The notes: generated from the letters alone by a model not told the origin. A stretch of 13,484 nucleotides of DNA from an uncultured Eubacteriales bacterium (GCA_902775835.1 CACYNZ010000067.1:1-13484); one strand, 5' to 3'; counted from the stretch's first letter, positions 7,266 to 13,484 are shown. Translations and numbers: made by a program.

Positions 7266-8054
7266 ATGGTGGACACTAAGCAACCCTGGCCTCAGCAGAG
7301 GCCGAGCTTTCGACCGAGCCCGCCTGGCATGCCGCGAACGCCATACCCTGGAGCGCAGCAGCCAGGCCTGACAAACATCCCCGGTATGGGCGGCCTGACG
7401 CGTGAAGAACGTCAGGAAGCCCAGCGATTGGCGGAGGAAGCAAACTTCAGCTTTGTTGGGTATCAGGTGGTGCGCCGCGAGTTTATATCCCACCGCTTCG
7501 ACCCTGCTATGACCATACGCGGCAACAGCATCACCTTCAACAATTCCTGCATCAGCAAGCTGGAAGACGCGACGTACATCCAGTTCCTCATCAACCCAAC
7601 GGAACGCAAGCTGGCCATCCGTCCCTGTGACGAAGGCGCGCGCGATGCAGTCCGCTGGTGCGTCATCAAGGGTGACAAGCGCAAGAGCCGTGAGATCACC
7701 TGCAGGCCCTTCACCACAAAGCTGTACGAGCTCATGGGCTGGGAGGAGATTTACCGATACAAGCTGCAGGGCATGCGGATCAACTACCAGGGTGAAAGCC
7801 TGTACCTGTTCGACCTCAGCTCCAAGGAGGCGTTCCTGCCCCAGAGCCGCGACCCGGAGACCGGCAAACTCAAACGCCCCAAGCCGATTCTGCCCAGCGA
7901 GTGGCTGGAGACCTTCGGCCTGAGCGTGGATGAGCATACCGCTTCCACACAGATTGACCTGACAGAGGGCTTTGTTTCCTCAGACATCTCAGCAGCCGGT
8001 GATGGGACTTCTCAGCCACCCACCGATCCTGAAACCATGGAGGTAGTTGAATGA
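7266..8054 (+). CDS. Stand-alone copy of the recombinase 3 C-terminal domain
   Basis: A 262-residue protein with GGAGG (7251-7255) ten bases from the ATG. The first 45 residues are Pro/Gly-rich and probably disordered. Residues about 66-190 align by eye with recombinase 3 residues 473-594: YQVVR to FQVVR, ITFNNSCISKL to ITFNKSCVAKL, FLINPTERKLAIRPC to LLFNPVERMMVVRPC, LYELMGWEEIYRYKL to LYDSMGWETDYSFRV, and LYLFDL to LVFDL. No resolvase motif is present. The tail is acidic and Ser/Thr-rich. The stop overlaps the next ATG as ATGA, so the two shared-domain proteins are translationally coupled. A role as a partner, decoy or directionality factor for recombinase 3 is inference. Confidence 0.88.
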   Translation: MVDTKQPWPQQRPSFRPSPPGMPRTPYPGAQQPGLTNIPGMGGLTREERQEAQRLAEEANFSFVGYQVVRREFISHRFDPAMTIRGNSITFNNSCISKLEDATYIQFLINPTERKLAIRPCDEGARDAVRWCVIKGDKRKSREITCRPFTTKLYELMGWEEIYRYKLQGMRINYQGESLYLFDLSSKEAFLPQSRDPETGKLKRPKPILPSEWLETFGLSVDEHTASTQIDLTEGFVSSDISAAGDGTSQPPTDPETMEVVE

Positions 8055-8404
8055 ATACTCCAATATTGCTGACCCTCAATCTGTTGGAAGATTCCATTCT
8101 TCTCAACGAGGGTGTTTTGGATGCCTTGGACTGGCCGCGCCAGGTCCAGATCATGATCAACAAGGACGAAAAGATGCTTCTGCTCCGCGCCTGCACCATC
8201 GATGATCAGCAGGCCGTCGTTGTGCCGGAGGAGCACACCGTCCAGTTTGAGATCAGCGGAAGGAGCCTGCTGCGCAAGATTCGTCACCTGGTCGGCTGGG
8301 AAGACGACCGCCCGAGGCTCTGCTATGGCGAATACCTGCCTGCGCATCAGGCAATTCGCTTTAGCCTGGCTGACGCACAACCCATCGACATAGACCAACA
8401 ATAA
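8051..8404 (+). CDS. Small divergent version of the same shared domain
   Basis: A 117-residue protein overlapping the previous gene by ATGA and preceded by GGAGG. It looks like a minimal, more divergent copy of the domain in recombinase 3 and the 262-residue protein. SILLNEGVLDAL occupies the place of ITFNKSCVAKL, MINKDEKMLLLRAC that of FNPVERMMVVRPC, LLRKIRHLVGWEDDRPRL that of the LYxxMGWE segment, and AIRFSLAD that of the final strand. The order and spacing are preserved although the identity is lower, so homology is likely but should be tested by profile comparison. There is no catalytic motif, signal or membrane segment. Confidence 0.82.
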   Translation: MNTPILLTLNLLEDSILLNEGVLDALDWPRQVQIMINKDEKMLLLRACTIDDQQAVVVPEEHTVQFEISGRSLLRKIRHLVGWEDDRPRLCYGEYLPAHQAIRFSLADAQPIDIDQQ

Positions 8405-8428
8405 ACGCGCAGAGGTAGGAGGTTACAA

Positions 8429-10375
8429 ATGGACCGTGATATGCTCTTCAGACACTTGGAACAGCGTTATACCTCAAAACGCGACATGATCTCCCGCGTA
8501 CCTCTCGGCGTACAGCCGGACGCACTGTGGCAGGAATTGCTGAACCAGCGACGGTCCAAAAGCACAGTGCTGCCTCTGTACAGCTACAAGGGAACGCCCT
8601 ATTGGTACGTGACCACGGACAAGATGATCGCCGCAAGTGAGAAGATCGTCGAAGCCTTGTATGAAAACGACTCGGATTATGACCCTTACGCGGAACCGCC
8701 TACGGTTTCTACGCTGGAAGAAATCTTCTTTACCAGCTATGTCGAAGGCTCCCAGATGACCATACAGGCGGCGATGGATTTTCTCACCGGCGGTCAACCA
8801 CCCCGAGACATTGAAGAACAGCTGATTACCAACAACCGCGTGGCTGGCAGCTATGCGAGCGCAAACCTGTACCGCCCCATAGAGGCGGGCCTCTTGCGGG
8901 AGCTGATTACCATCCTGACAGACGGCATGGATGAAGGCGGTCAGGACTACCGCACGACGGAAACCGTCGATTATTCCCCAGCGGACGGAGAGCAGTTCAG
9001 CTTTCCGTCCGCCCGGACGGTTCCGGACCGTGTGGGCGAACTCTCCGCTTTCCTTGCTTCCCCTCAGATCCATCCACTGATCAAGGCCGCTGTTGCACAG
9101 GCGTACATGATCATCCTGCGCCCTTTCCCGGAAGGGAATGAGCGCCTGGGGCGTGTGCTCTCCAGCATGATTCTGCTCCGCGCCGGTTACGCCTTCTTCA
9201 GCGATGTGAGCCTCTCCGCCCTGATCGCCCGCAAGAGCTATGGCTACTATGAGGCGATGGCCAACATCCTCCGCGAAGAAAACGGCGGCGATCTGACCTA
9301 CTTCCTGGAGTACTTCCTTGAGCTGCTCTCCCGGGCTGTGGACGAGCGGCGGCTGCGGATGACCCAGCGTGAAGAGCAGGCGCGGCAGGCAGAGCAGGAA
9401 CTGGCGAAGACGCCCCTTGCATCCGCACCGTCGCCTCCGGTCCCTTCGCCTGACGGCAGTCCCCATGAACGTAAAGCCATAGCCCCGCAAACAGAGCCCG
9501 CACAGGCAGAGGAGGTGGTTTCGGACCTGAGTGGGTTTCAGGCAGTTGCCCTGACGGAGACCCTTGAAAGCGGGATTGACCGCACAGCCCAAGGAACGCC
9601 CATTGAGCTTCTGACGCAATACGCGAAAGACCCAACCAAGATAATCGGGCAGATGTCGGCGTTCCTGCTCATGCGCATGAAAGCCGGTAAGATGCAGTTC
9701 ACCACAGCCGAGCTGGCTGAAGCCATGCACATTATACCCCGTCAATTCAGCAGCAGCATCCGCTACATGAAGGAGCAGGGAATCATCCAGCTGGAGCGCA
9801 GGGACAGCCACCAGAAGTACTACAAGATCTGCACGGAAGAGGAATCCAAAGCGCTGTTGAACCCGCAGGCCCAACCCATGGAAACGGACTGCTATGACCA
9901 GGATGTGCTGGACCGGGTCGACGAGCTTGTGCAGTCCAATTCACCCAAGGACAAGCGCATCGGCGGGCTGCTGCTGGAATGCATGGCCAGGGGTGAGATC
10001 ACAGTGGATGACTACGCCGCCATTGGAGAATCGTCCAAATGGTTCGGCGACATGCAGCTGGCATCCCAGCTGGGATTGGTGGAAAAGACGTCCCCGCAGC
10101 GCTACGCCATTCTGCGGCATCTAAAGACAGGCGCGCTTTCCCTGAGCAAAGGCCAGAAGCGGTTCATCACGGAGATGTATGAAACCTTCGGCGACGATGT
10201 TTTCTCCACCGAGATGGTGATTGCCACCCTGGATTACTCCGGTGCCCACGTCAGCGCTTACCTGCATCAGTTCACCCTGCTCAGGATTCTCGACTGCCGA
10301 AAGGAGGATGTATACCGCTATCAATTCCTGATCAACCCCGAGGAGCACCCGGAATACTTTGAACCGGCCGCATAA
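8429..10375 (+). CDS. Fic-like protein with altered active site and two winged-helix segments
   Basis: A 648-residue protein with AGGAGG (8417-8422) six bases before its ATG. The N-terminal half reads as a Fic fold. TSYVEG (residues 102-107) fits the (S/T)xxxE(G/N) inhibitory helix motif of class II Fic proteins. IHPLIKAAVAQAYMI leads into RPFPEGNERLGR (231-242), in the place of the catalytic HPFxxGNGRxxR loop. The essential His is Arg231 and the second Gly is Glu238, so normal AMP transfer is unlikely. Residues about 305-375 are a charged, Pro/Ala-rich linker. Residues about 415-470 (TTAELAEAMHIIPRQFSSSI) and 588-640 (STEMVIATLDYSGAHVSAYL) look like winged helices. It may have become a DNA-binding regulator or may use another substrate. 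Its place between the shared-domain proteins and the RNA repair genes gives no direct clue. Confidence 0.87.
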   Translation: MDRDMLFRHLEQRYTSKRDMISRVPLGVQPDALWQELLNQRRSKSTVLPLYSYKGTPYWYVTTDKMIAASEKIVEALYENDSDYDPYAEPPTVSTLEEIFFTSYVEGSQMTIQAAMDFLTGGQPPRDIEEQLITNNRVAGSYASANLYRPIEAGLLRELITILTDGMDEGGQDYRTTETVDYSPADGEQFSFPSARTVPDRVGELSAFLASPQIHPLIKAAVAQAYMIILRPFPEGNERLGRVLSSMILLRAGYAFFSDVSLSALIARKSYGYYEAMANILREENGGDLTYFLEYFLELLSRAVDERRLRMTQREEQARQAEQELAKTPLASAPSPPVPSPDGSPHERKAIAPQTEPAQAEEVVSDLSGFQAVALTETLESGIDRTAQGTPIELLTQYAKDPTKIIGQMSAFLLMRMKAGKMQFTTAELAEAMHIIPRQFSSSIRYMKEQGIIQLERRDSHQKYYKICTEEESKALLNPQAQPMETDCYDQDVLDRVDELVQSNSPKDKRIGGLLLECMARGEITVDDYAAIGESSKWFGDMQLASQLGLVEKTSPQRYAILRHLKTGALSLSKGQKRFITEMYETFGDDVFSTEMVIATLDYSGAHVSAYLHQFTLLRILDCRKEDVYRYQFLINPEEHPEYFEPAA

Positions 10376-10416
10376 GCCATGACAGGGATGGTGGGTGGGA
10401 AAGAAAGGATTTCATC

Positions 10417-11106
10417 ATGAATCACCTGACAGCGTTACTTACGGACAAGGATTACATCGTAGATCTCCTGAACGGTCCCTGCATGCCCGGCAACGAAAAG
10501 CAGGAGCACAACATGCCGATCAACCCAGACTGGGTTGACATGGAAGCCTCCGCCTCGGTCACTGAAGCGTTTCACAACCTGCTGCCCAAGGGCATCCCGT
10601 ATCAGACCTACATCATCGTCGAACGGAATCCGGACACACTGTATGACGGGACCTGCGTTGACGCCAATGAGAAGCGGCTGCGTTATTTCGTCATCAGCGT
10701 TATACCGGATACGGAGTTTCCCTTCGATTACAGCTATCCGCTGATCCACACCATGTGGATGGTCAGCCTGCATTGCTGGGAGCTCATAAGGGCTGCCCTT
10801 GGCGCATGCACGAAGGAAATGCAGGTGCTGCTTGCCAAGAAACCGGTTCCGCCCATCCTGAACAACGCGCGTCTGGAATGGGTCAGCCTGTACCTGGGCA
10901 GAGAACCGTATAAAGGTATCTGCAAACTGTCCGAGCAGTGGGTGGAGGCGGAAGATTTCGACGGCATCGACGCAGACATTCACCTGTACAAGGTGCGTGA
11001 GAAAGCTGACGATCCGCTGCTGCAAAAGCTGCTCGCCGCATATGATGCGGACTATCCCATTGCTCAGCGCGAGGAGGCCGGGACCAATGCACCCACAGAA
11101 GTATAA
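10417..11106 (+). CDS. Unrecognised 229-residue protein
   Basis: The ATG at 10417 has AAAGGA seven bases upstream; the 41-base gap after the Fic-like gene holds no obvious terminator. The protein is soluble looking, with an alternating strand pattern in the first half (YQTYIIVERNPDTLYDG, RYFVISVIPDTEFPF), an aromatic helix (IHTMWMVSLHCWELIRAAL) and an acidic C-terminus. It shows no metal-binding cluster, signal peptide or known catalytic motif, and I recognise no family. It overlaps the next gene by 20 bases, so it belongs to the same operon. Confidence 0.83.
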   Translation: MNHLTALLTDKDYIVDLLNGPCMPGNEKQEHNMPINPDWVDMEASASVTEAFHNLLPKGIPYQTYIIVERNPDTLYDGTCVDANEKRLRYFVISVIPDTEFPFDYSYPLIHTMWMVSLHCWELIRAALGACTKEMQVLLAKKPVPPILNNARLEWVSLYLGREPYKGICKLSEQWVEAEDFDGIDADIHLYKVREKADDPLLQKLLAAYDADYPIAQREEAGTNAPTEV

Positions 11107-11377
11107 GCATATCTGTGAGGTCTGCGGCCGCAGCGAGATTCTGACGCCCGAAGAAGCCTTTCAGGCTGGTTGGGATTATCCACCGCGCATGGGCTTCTTC
11201 GGCGTCCTGTCACCCCGCACCTGCCCGGACTGTTTCCTGATGGATACGGTCTGGGCGGCTCTTGTACTGAAAGGCATGGGGCCAGATGATCTCACGGACG
11301 CCCAGAAGGAAACCCTGCTGCGGATCGTAAACGAGCCTGACAGCATCATGCCCGAGGAAGAAGGGCAGCAGCCATGA
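11087..11377 (+). CDS. Small Cys4 putative zinc protein
   Basis: A 96-residue protein. The ATG at 11087 was chosen because GGAGG (11073-11077) lies nine bases upstream and the protein then opens directly into its motif, MHPQKYKHICEVCG. The frame is open further upstream, but that part lies inside the previous gene. C10/C13 and C46/C49 (CPDC) make a likely zinc site. Between them EILTPEEAFQAGWDYPP is a conserved-looking segment, and a helical acidic tail follows. The start overlaps the end of the previous gene by 20 bases and its stop overlaps the next start as ATGA. Function is unknown. Confidence 0.82.
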   Translation: MHPQKYKHICEVCGRSEILTPEEAFQAGWDYPPRMGFFGVLSPRTCPDCFLMDTVWAALVLKGMGPDDLTDAQKETLLRIVNEPDSIMPEEEGQQP

Positions 11378-11604
11378 GAGCCCGCATCATACGAAATGCC
11401 ATCCGCTGCAACCACTGTGGAGATGTAATAGAAAGCGTCTATCGACATGATTTCAGGACCTGCAGCTGCGGCTGTGTATCCGTGGACGGCGGGCACGACT
11501 ATTTGCGCCGATGCGCCGCCAATGGACCTGATGACTATATGGACTTATCTGAGACAGATTTCCCTGAAAGCCAAACCAACAACGAGGAGGAACACAACAC
11601 ATGA
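11374..11604 (+). CDS. Small Cys4 protein resembling the DUF7695 group
   Basis: A 76-residue protein. It opens IIRNAIRCNHCGDVIESVYR and continues DFRTCSCGCVSVDGGHDYLR, giving a compact zinc site at C12/C15/C30/C32. This RNAIxCxxCGDxIES...HDFxxCxCGxVxVDGG pattern is familiar from small uncharacterised proteins of Bacillota (DUF7695 by memory, not searched). Both ends overlap neighbours as ATGA, so it is translated in step with the Cys4 protein before it and the RNA ligase after it. Function is unknown; a role assisting the RNA ligase is only a neighbourhood guess. Confidence 0.82.
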   Translation: MRARIIRNAIRCNHCGDVIESVYRHDFRTCSCGCVSVDGGHDYLRRCAANGPDDYMDLSETDFPESQTNNEEEHNT

Positions 11605-12644
11605 GAAAACTCGCAAGCATTCAACGCATCTGGAAGATTGAACCCATCGAAGGCGCTGACCGCATTGAGCTGGCCCACGTCTTGGGCTGGCAGTGCGTCG
11701 TCAACAAAGGCCAGTTTCAGCCCATGGACATCGGCGTCTACTTTGAGATCGACAGCTTCCTGCCGATCCGCCCTGAATTCGAGTTTATGCGCTCTTCCAG
11801 CTACAAAAAGACCGACATCATGGGCGAAGGCTTCAAGCTGCGCACCATGCGCTTCCGTGGGCAGATTTCCCAAGGCCTGCTGCTGCCCCTGAGCCAGTTC
11901 CCGGAAATCCCCGCAGAGGCCGCCGTCGGTGACGATGTGACGGAGCTGCTCGGCGTGCGCAAATGGGAAATCGAGGAACGGGCTACGACGGGCGGAACCG
12001 TCATTGGAAACCTGCCTTACGACATCCCGCATACCGATGAGACCCGCGTGCAGGAAGAACCGGAGCTGATCCAGGCCTTTGCTGGGCTGGAGTATTACAT
12101 CAGCACGAAGATGGATGGTTCTTCCCACTCCCTGGGGATCGACGAGAATGGATTCCATGTCACCGGCCACAACTATGAGTACAAGGACGACGGCAGCAGC
12201 TCCTTCTATGAACTGATCAAGGCGCGTGGTTACCAAGCGAAAATGGAAGAGTACGCGCAGGAGCTGGGGCTCAAGACCCTGACGATCCAGGGCGAGCTGT
12301 GTGCGCCTGGTATCCAACAGAATCGCCTGAGGCTGACGAAACCAGAATGGTACGTTTTCACCATCCGCGAAAACGGAAAGCGCGTCGGTCTGAAACGGAT
12401 GCTCCTCATCTGCGAGGCGCTGGATATGACCCCGGTACCCATCGAGGAAGTGGGCACGGACCTGCCTTCCAAGTACCCGACGGTAGAGGCGCTGTTGGCC
12501 CGCGCTGACGGGGATTACCCCAACGGCGGGAAGAAGGAGGGCATCGTGGTTCGTCCGACCACGCCGGTATTCTGCCCGCTGATCAGCGCCAGCCTCTCCA
12601 TGAAAATCGTCAGCAACAAGTACCTGCTGAAAAACGAAGGCTGA
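11601..12644 (+). CDS. ATP-dependent RNA ligase, DRB0094 (Rnl5-like) type
   Basis: A 347-residue enzyme expected to join 3'-OH and 5'-phosphate RNA ends using ATP. The N-terminal 130 residues (KLASIQRIWKIEPIEGADRI, LGWQCVVNKGQF) match the OB-like domain that precedes the ligase core in the Deinococcus DRB0094 ligase family. The nucleotidyltransferase core shows motif I as KMDG with the adenylated Lys predicted at K170, then IQGELCAPGIQQNRL, motif IV EGIVVR (313-318), and motif V with K335 and K340 (SMKIVSNKY). All key residues appear present, so the enzyme should be active. The start overlaps the preceding stop as ATGA, with GAGGAGG slightly far upstream (11 bases). The phosphatase-like gene that follows makes an RNA repair pair. 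Confidence 0.94.
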   Translation: MRKLASIQRIWKIEPIEGADRIELAHVLGWQCVVNKGQFQPMDIGVYFEIDSFLPIRPEFEFMRSSSYKKTDIMGEGFKLRTMRFRGQISQGLLLPLSQFPEIPAEAAVGDDVTELLGVRKWEIEERATTGGTVIGNLPYDIPHTDETRVQEEPELIQAFAGLEYYISTKMDGSSHSLGIDENGFHVTGHNYEYKDDGSSSFYELIKARGYQAKMEEYAQELGLKTLTIQGELCAPGIQQNRLRLTKPEWYVFTIRENGKRVGLKRMLLICEALDMTPVPIEEVGTDLPSKYPTVEALLARADGDYPNGGKKEGIVVRPTTPVFCPLISASLSMKIVSNKYLLKNEG

Positions 12645-12649
12645 GCCTT
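12636..12649 (+). repeat. 14-base hairpin repeat GAAGGCTGAGCCTT, copy 2
   Basis: Identical to 47-60. Here it spans the last codons and stop (12642-12644) of the RNA ligase gene and can form a 5-bp AAGGC/GCCTT hairpin with a 3-base loop. No T-run follows, so it is not a terminator. Confidence 0.4.
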
Positions 12650-12672
12650 GCCCCGGAGTGAAGGACGCTATG

Positions 12673-13125
12673 ATGAACAAGGTACTCTTCCTGGATGTTG
12701 ACGGTGTTTTGAACAACGGCGAATGGGCGTTCAATATGCACCGCCAGGGCGTTCACGTTTACAGTGACGATCTTCTCTATGAACCTTCATTGGAACAATT
12801 GAGGCGGATCATACACACGACCGGCGCGCTTATCGTTGTATCTTCTGCCTGGCGTCAGATCCCCACATGCTATCAGCATCTGCAGGAATGGCTGGCCAAG
12901 TACGACATGGAGGTGTACGACAAAACGCCTTATGTCGGCGGTGATCGCGGTGATGATATAAGCGCTTGGTTCAACCGCCATCCCGGCAACTGGCAATACG
13001 CCATTCTGGACGACGATGATGATATGGGAGATCATATCGACCACCTGGTCCGCACCGATTTTGACTTAGGCCTGACTGAGAGAGAAGCCAATCGGTGCAT
13101 TGAGTTACTGCAGATGGAGGATTGA
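12673..13125 (+). CDS. HAD-superfamily phosphatase of the RNA-repair (SAK) type
   Basis: A 150-residue protein. The ATG at 12673 was preferred because AAGGA (12661-12665) lies seven bases upstream; ATG 12670 or GTG 12658 are alternatives. HAD motif I is LFLDVDGVL with nucleophile D8 and acid/base D10. Motif II is IVVSSAWR (S57/S58). The acidic motif IV is the run of five Asp at 113-117. A GLTEREANRCIELL segment closes the protein. The pattern 'DVDGVLN ... TGAxIVxSSxWR ... LDDxxDM ... GLT' fits the small HAD domain of 'Swiss Army Knife' RNA repair proteins (family knowledge). It would remove phosphates from RNA ends before ligation. It sits 28 bases after the RNA ligase and is the last gene before the terminator at 13198. 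Confidence 0.85.
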   Translation: MNKVLFLDVDGVLNNGEWAFNMHRQGVHVYSDDLLYEPSLEQLRRIIHTTGALIVVSSAWRQIPTCYQHLQEWLAKYDMEVYDKTPYVGGDRGDDISAWFNRHPGNWQYAILDDDDDMGDHIDHLVRTDFDLGLTEREANRCIELLQMED

Positions 13126-13162
13126 TACACATATAATTCTATAGTGTCCATACCCGCCTGTC

Positions 13163-13180
13163 TACGTCACTGCTGACGTA
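13163..13180. repeat. 18-base dyad, copy 2 (TACGTCA-CTGC-TGACGTA)
   Basis: Perfect 7-base arms around CTGC, 37 bases after the HAD gene. It matches the dyad at 4128-4145 at 16 of 18 positions in the same orientation, so the two copies bracket the middle operon. It is separate from the terminator hairpin at 13198. Confidence 0.6.
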
Positions 13181-13197
13181 TTTTGGCAAAAAATATG

Positions 13198-13234
13198 CCG
13201 GGCTGCTGTACATCAGCGGCTCGGTTTCATTTTT
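13198..13234 (+). terminator. Rho-independent terminator ending the middle operon
   Basis: CCGGGCTGCTG (13198-13208) pairs along 11 positions, including two G-T wobbles, with CAGCGGCTCGG (13214-13224) around a TACAT loop. TTTCATTTTT follows. It lies 73 bases after the HAD stop and is the strongest hairpin-plus-T-tail in the window. Confidence 0.8.
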
Positions 13235-13300
13235 ATGCATTTATGCAGATTCCTTGGACAAATAATTAAAACTTACCCTCCTTGGCCCTTCAACTTACCC
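13232..13300. repeat. AT-rich stretch with short direct repeats
   Basis: TTTATGCA is repeated in tandem at 13232-13247. AACTTACCC occurs at 13270-13278 and again at 13292-13300, a 22-base period. The stretch is clearly AT-richer than the coding DNA and lies between the terminator and the broken - strand recombinase, so it may be an insertion-element end or other junction DNA. No gene was seen in it. Confidence 0.35.
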
Positions 13301-13484
13301 CCTCCCGGCGAGGCGTCGTAAATCATTAAACTGTATCAGAGACGGAGTTTTCATATCGGTGTACACCTTCACGAATTCCCAGTCATCCCGCGCCTTAATG
13401 TACTGGGTGTAGTAGTCGATCTGCGCTTCATAGCTGGTGAACTGCTCATCGCTGTCTGTGGAGACGCGGGCGTAGGCAGCGACC
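13295..13484 (-). pseudogene. Broken N-terminal part of a fourth serine recombinase (partial)
   Basis: Read on the - strand from the window edge, the frame gives [20 protein letters not shown] and continues through DYYTQY, RDDWEF and VYTD. This is the start of a resolvase domain with its catalytic Ser, and most positions are identical to recombinase 2 residues 28-70. Where recombinase 2 continues EGITGCNT, this frame switches at 13354 to an unrelated 19-residue tail ([19 protein letters not shown]) and stops at 13295-13297. The true start lies beyond the window. The abrupt loss of homology points to an insertion or rearrangement junction rather than a point mutation. It faces the other genes, as expected if a second, related element lies to the right. 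Confidence 0.78.

Noticed and set aside
8474..9874. 466-codon open frame on the - strand opposite the Fic-like gene
   Set aside because: No recognisable motif, no ribosome binding site, and it is a shadow of the coding frame.
11535..12734. 399-codon open frame on the - strand opposite the RNA ligase
   Set aside because: The + strand frame contains all ligase motifs; the antisense frame has none and spans three genes.
13132..13137. Perfect TATAAT after the HAD gene as a promoter
   Set aside because: No -35 element at a suitable distance on the + strand, and only the terminator follows; on the - strand nothing better than a weak match was found.
13270..13300. IS66-type insertion sequence end (GTAAG on the - strand)
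   Set aside because: GTAAGTT occurs on the - strand, but no transposase or partner inverted repeat is in the window, so the assignment is unsupported.

Overview
The window looks like the integration and accessory region of a mobile element in a gut-type Bacillota (Clostridia, probably Oscillospirales-like). The evidence is moderately GC-rich coding DNA, strong AGGAGG-type ribosome binding sites, some GTG and TTG starts, and a tandem set of large serine recombinases. Every intact gene is on the + strand and most are separated by a few bases or overlap as ATGA/GTGA. No rRNA, tRNA or CRISPR array was seen.

Left block (about 1-4107). The possible tail of an upstream gene overlaps a helix-turn-helix/zinc-finger protein (77-496). 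A SHOCT-type small protein (493-687), recombinase 1 (716-2266), recombinase 2 (2251-3837) and an XRE-type regulator (3830-4051) follow. A hairpin with a T-rich tail (4069-4107) then ends this operon. Just before the first gene, a short leader could fold in two exclusive ways, one of which hides the ribosome binding site.

Middle block (4128-13125), apparently one long operon. A control region of about 110 bases holds an 18-base dyad and two 11-base direct repeats 22 bases apart. It is followed by a possible 33-aa basic leader peptide and recombinase 3 (4261-6450). Recombinase 3 has no zinc ribbon and ends in a different C-terminal domain, which recurs as two stand-alone proteins (7266-8054 and 8051-8404). 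The remaining genes are an unrecognised helical protein (6453-7259), a Fic-like protein whose catalytic His is Arg (8429-10375), an unrecognised 229-aa protein, two small Cys-rich proteins, an ATP-dependent RNA ligase of the DRB0094 type (11601-12644) and a HAD-type phosphatase of the RNA-repair 'SAK' group (12673-13125).

Right edge. A second copy of the dyad (13163-13180), a strong terminator (13198-13234), an AT-rich stretch and, on the - strand, the broken N-terminus of a fourth serine recombinase (13295 to window end). The broken copy is closest to recombinase 2 and loses homology abruptly after its VYTD motif.

How it may work together (inference): the three recombinases move the element, the XRE protein may act on the dyads, the two stand-alone copies of the recombinase 3 domain may be partner or directionality factors, and the RNA ligase plus phosphatase may repair RNA cut by host or rival nucleases. 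The most unusual observations are the domain shared by three proteins in one operon, the catalytically altered Fic protein with two winged-helix segments, the RNA repair pair on a recombinase operon, and the matched dyads at both ends of that operon.
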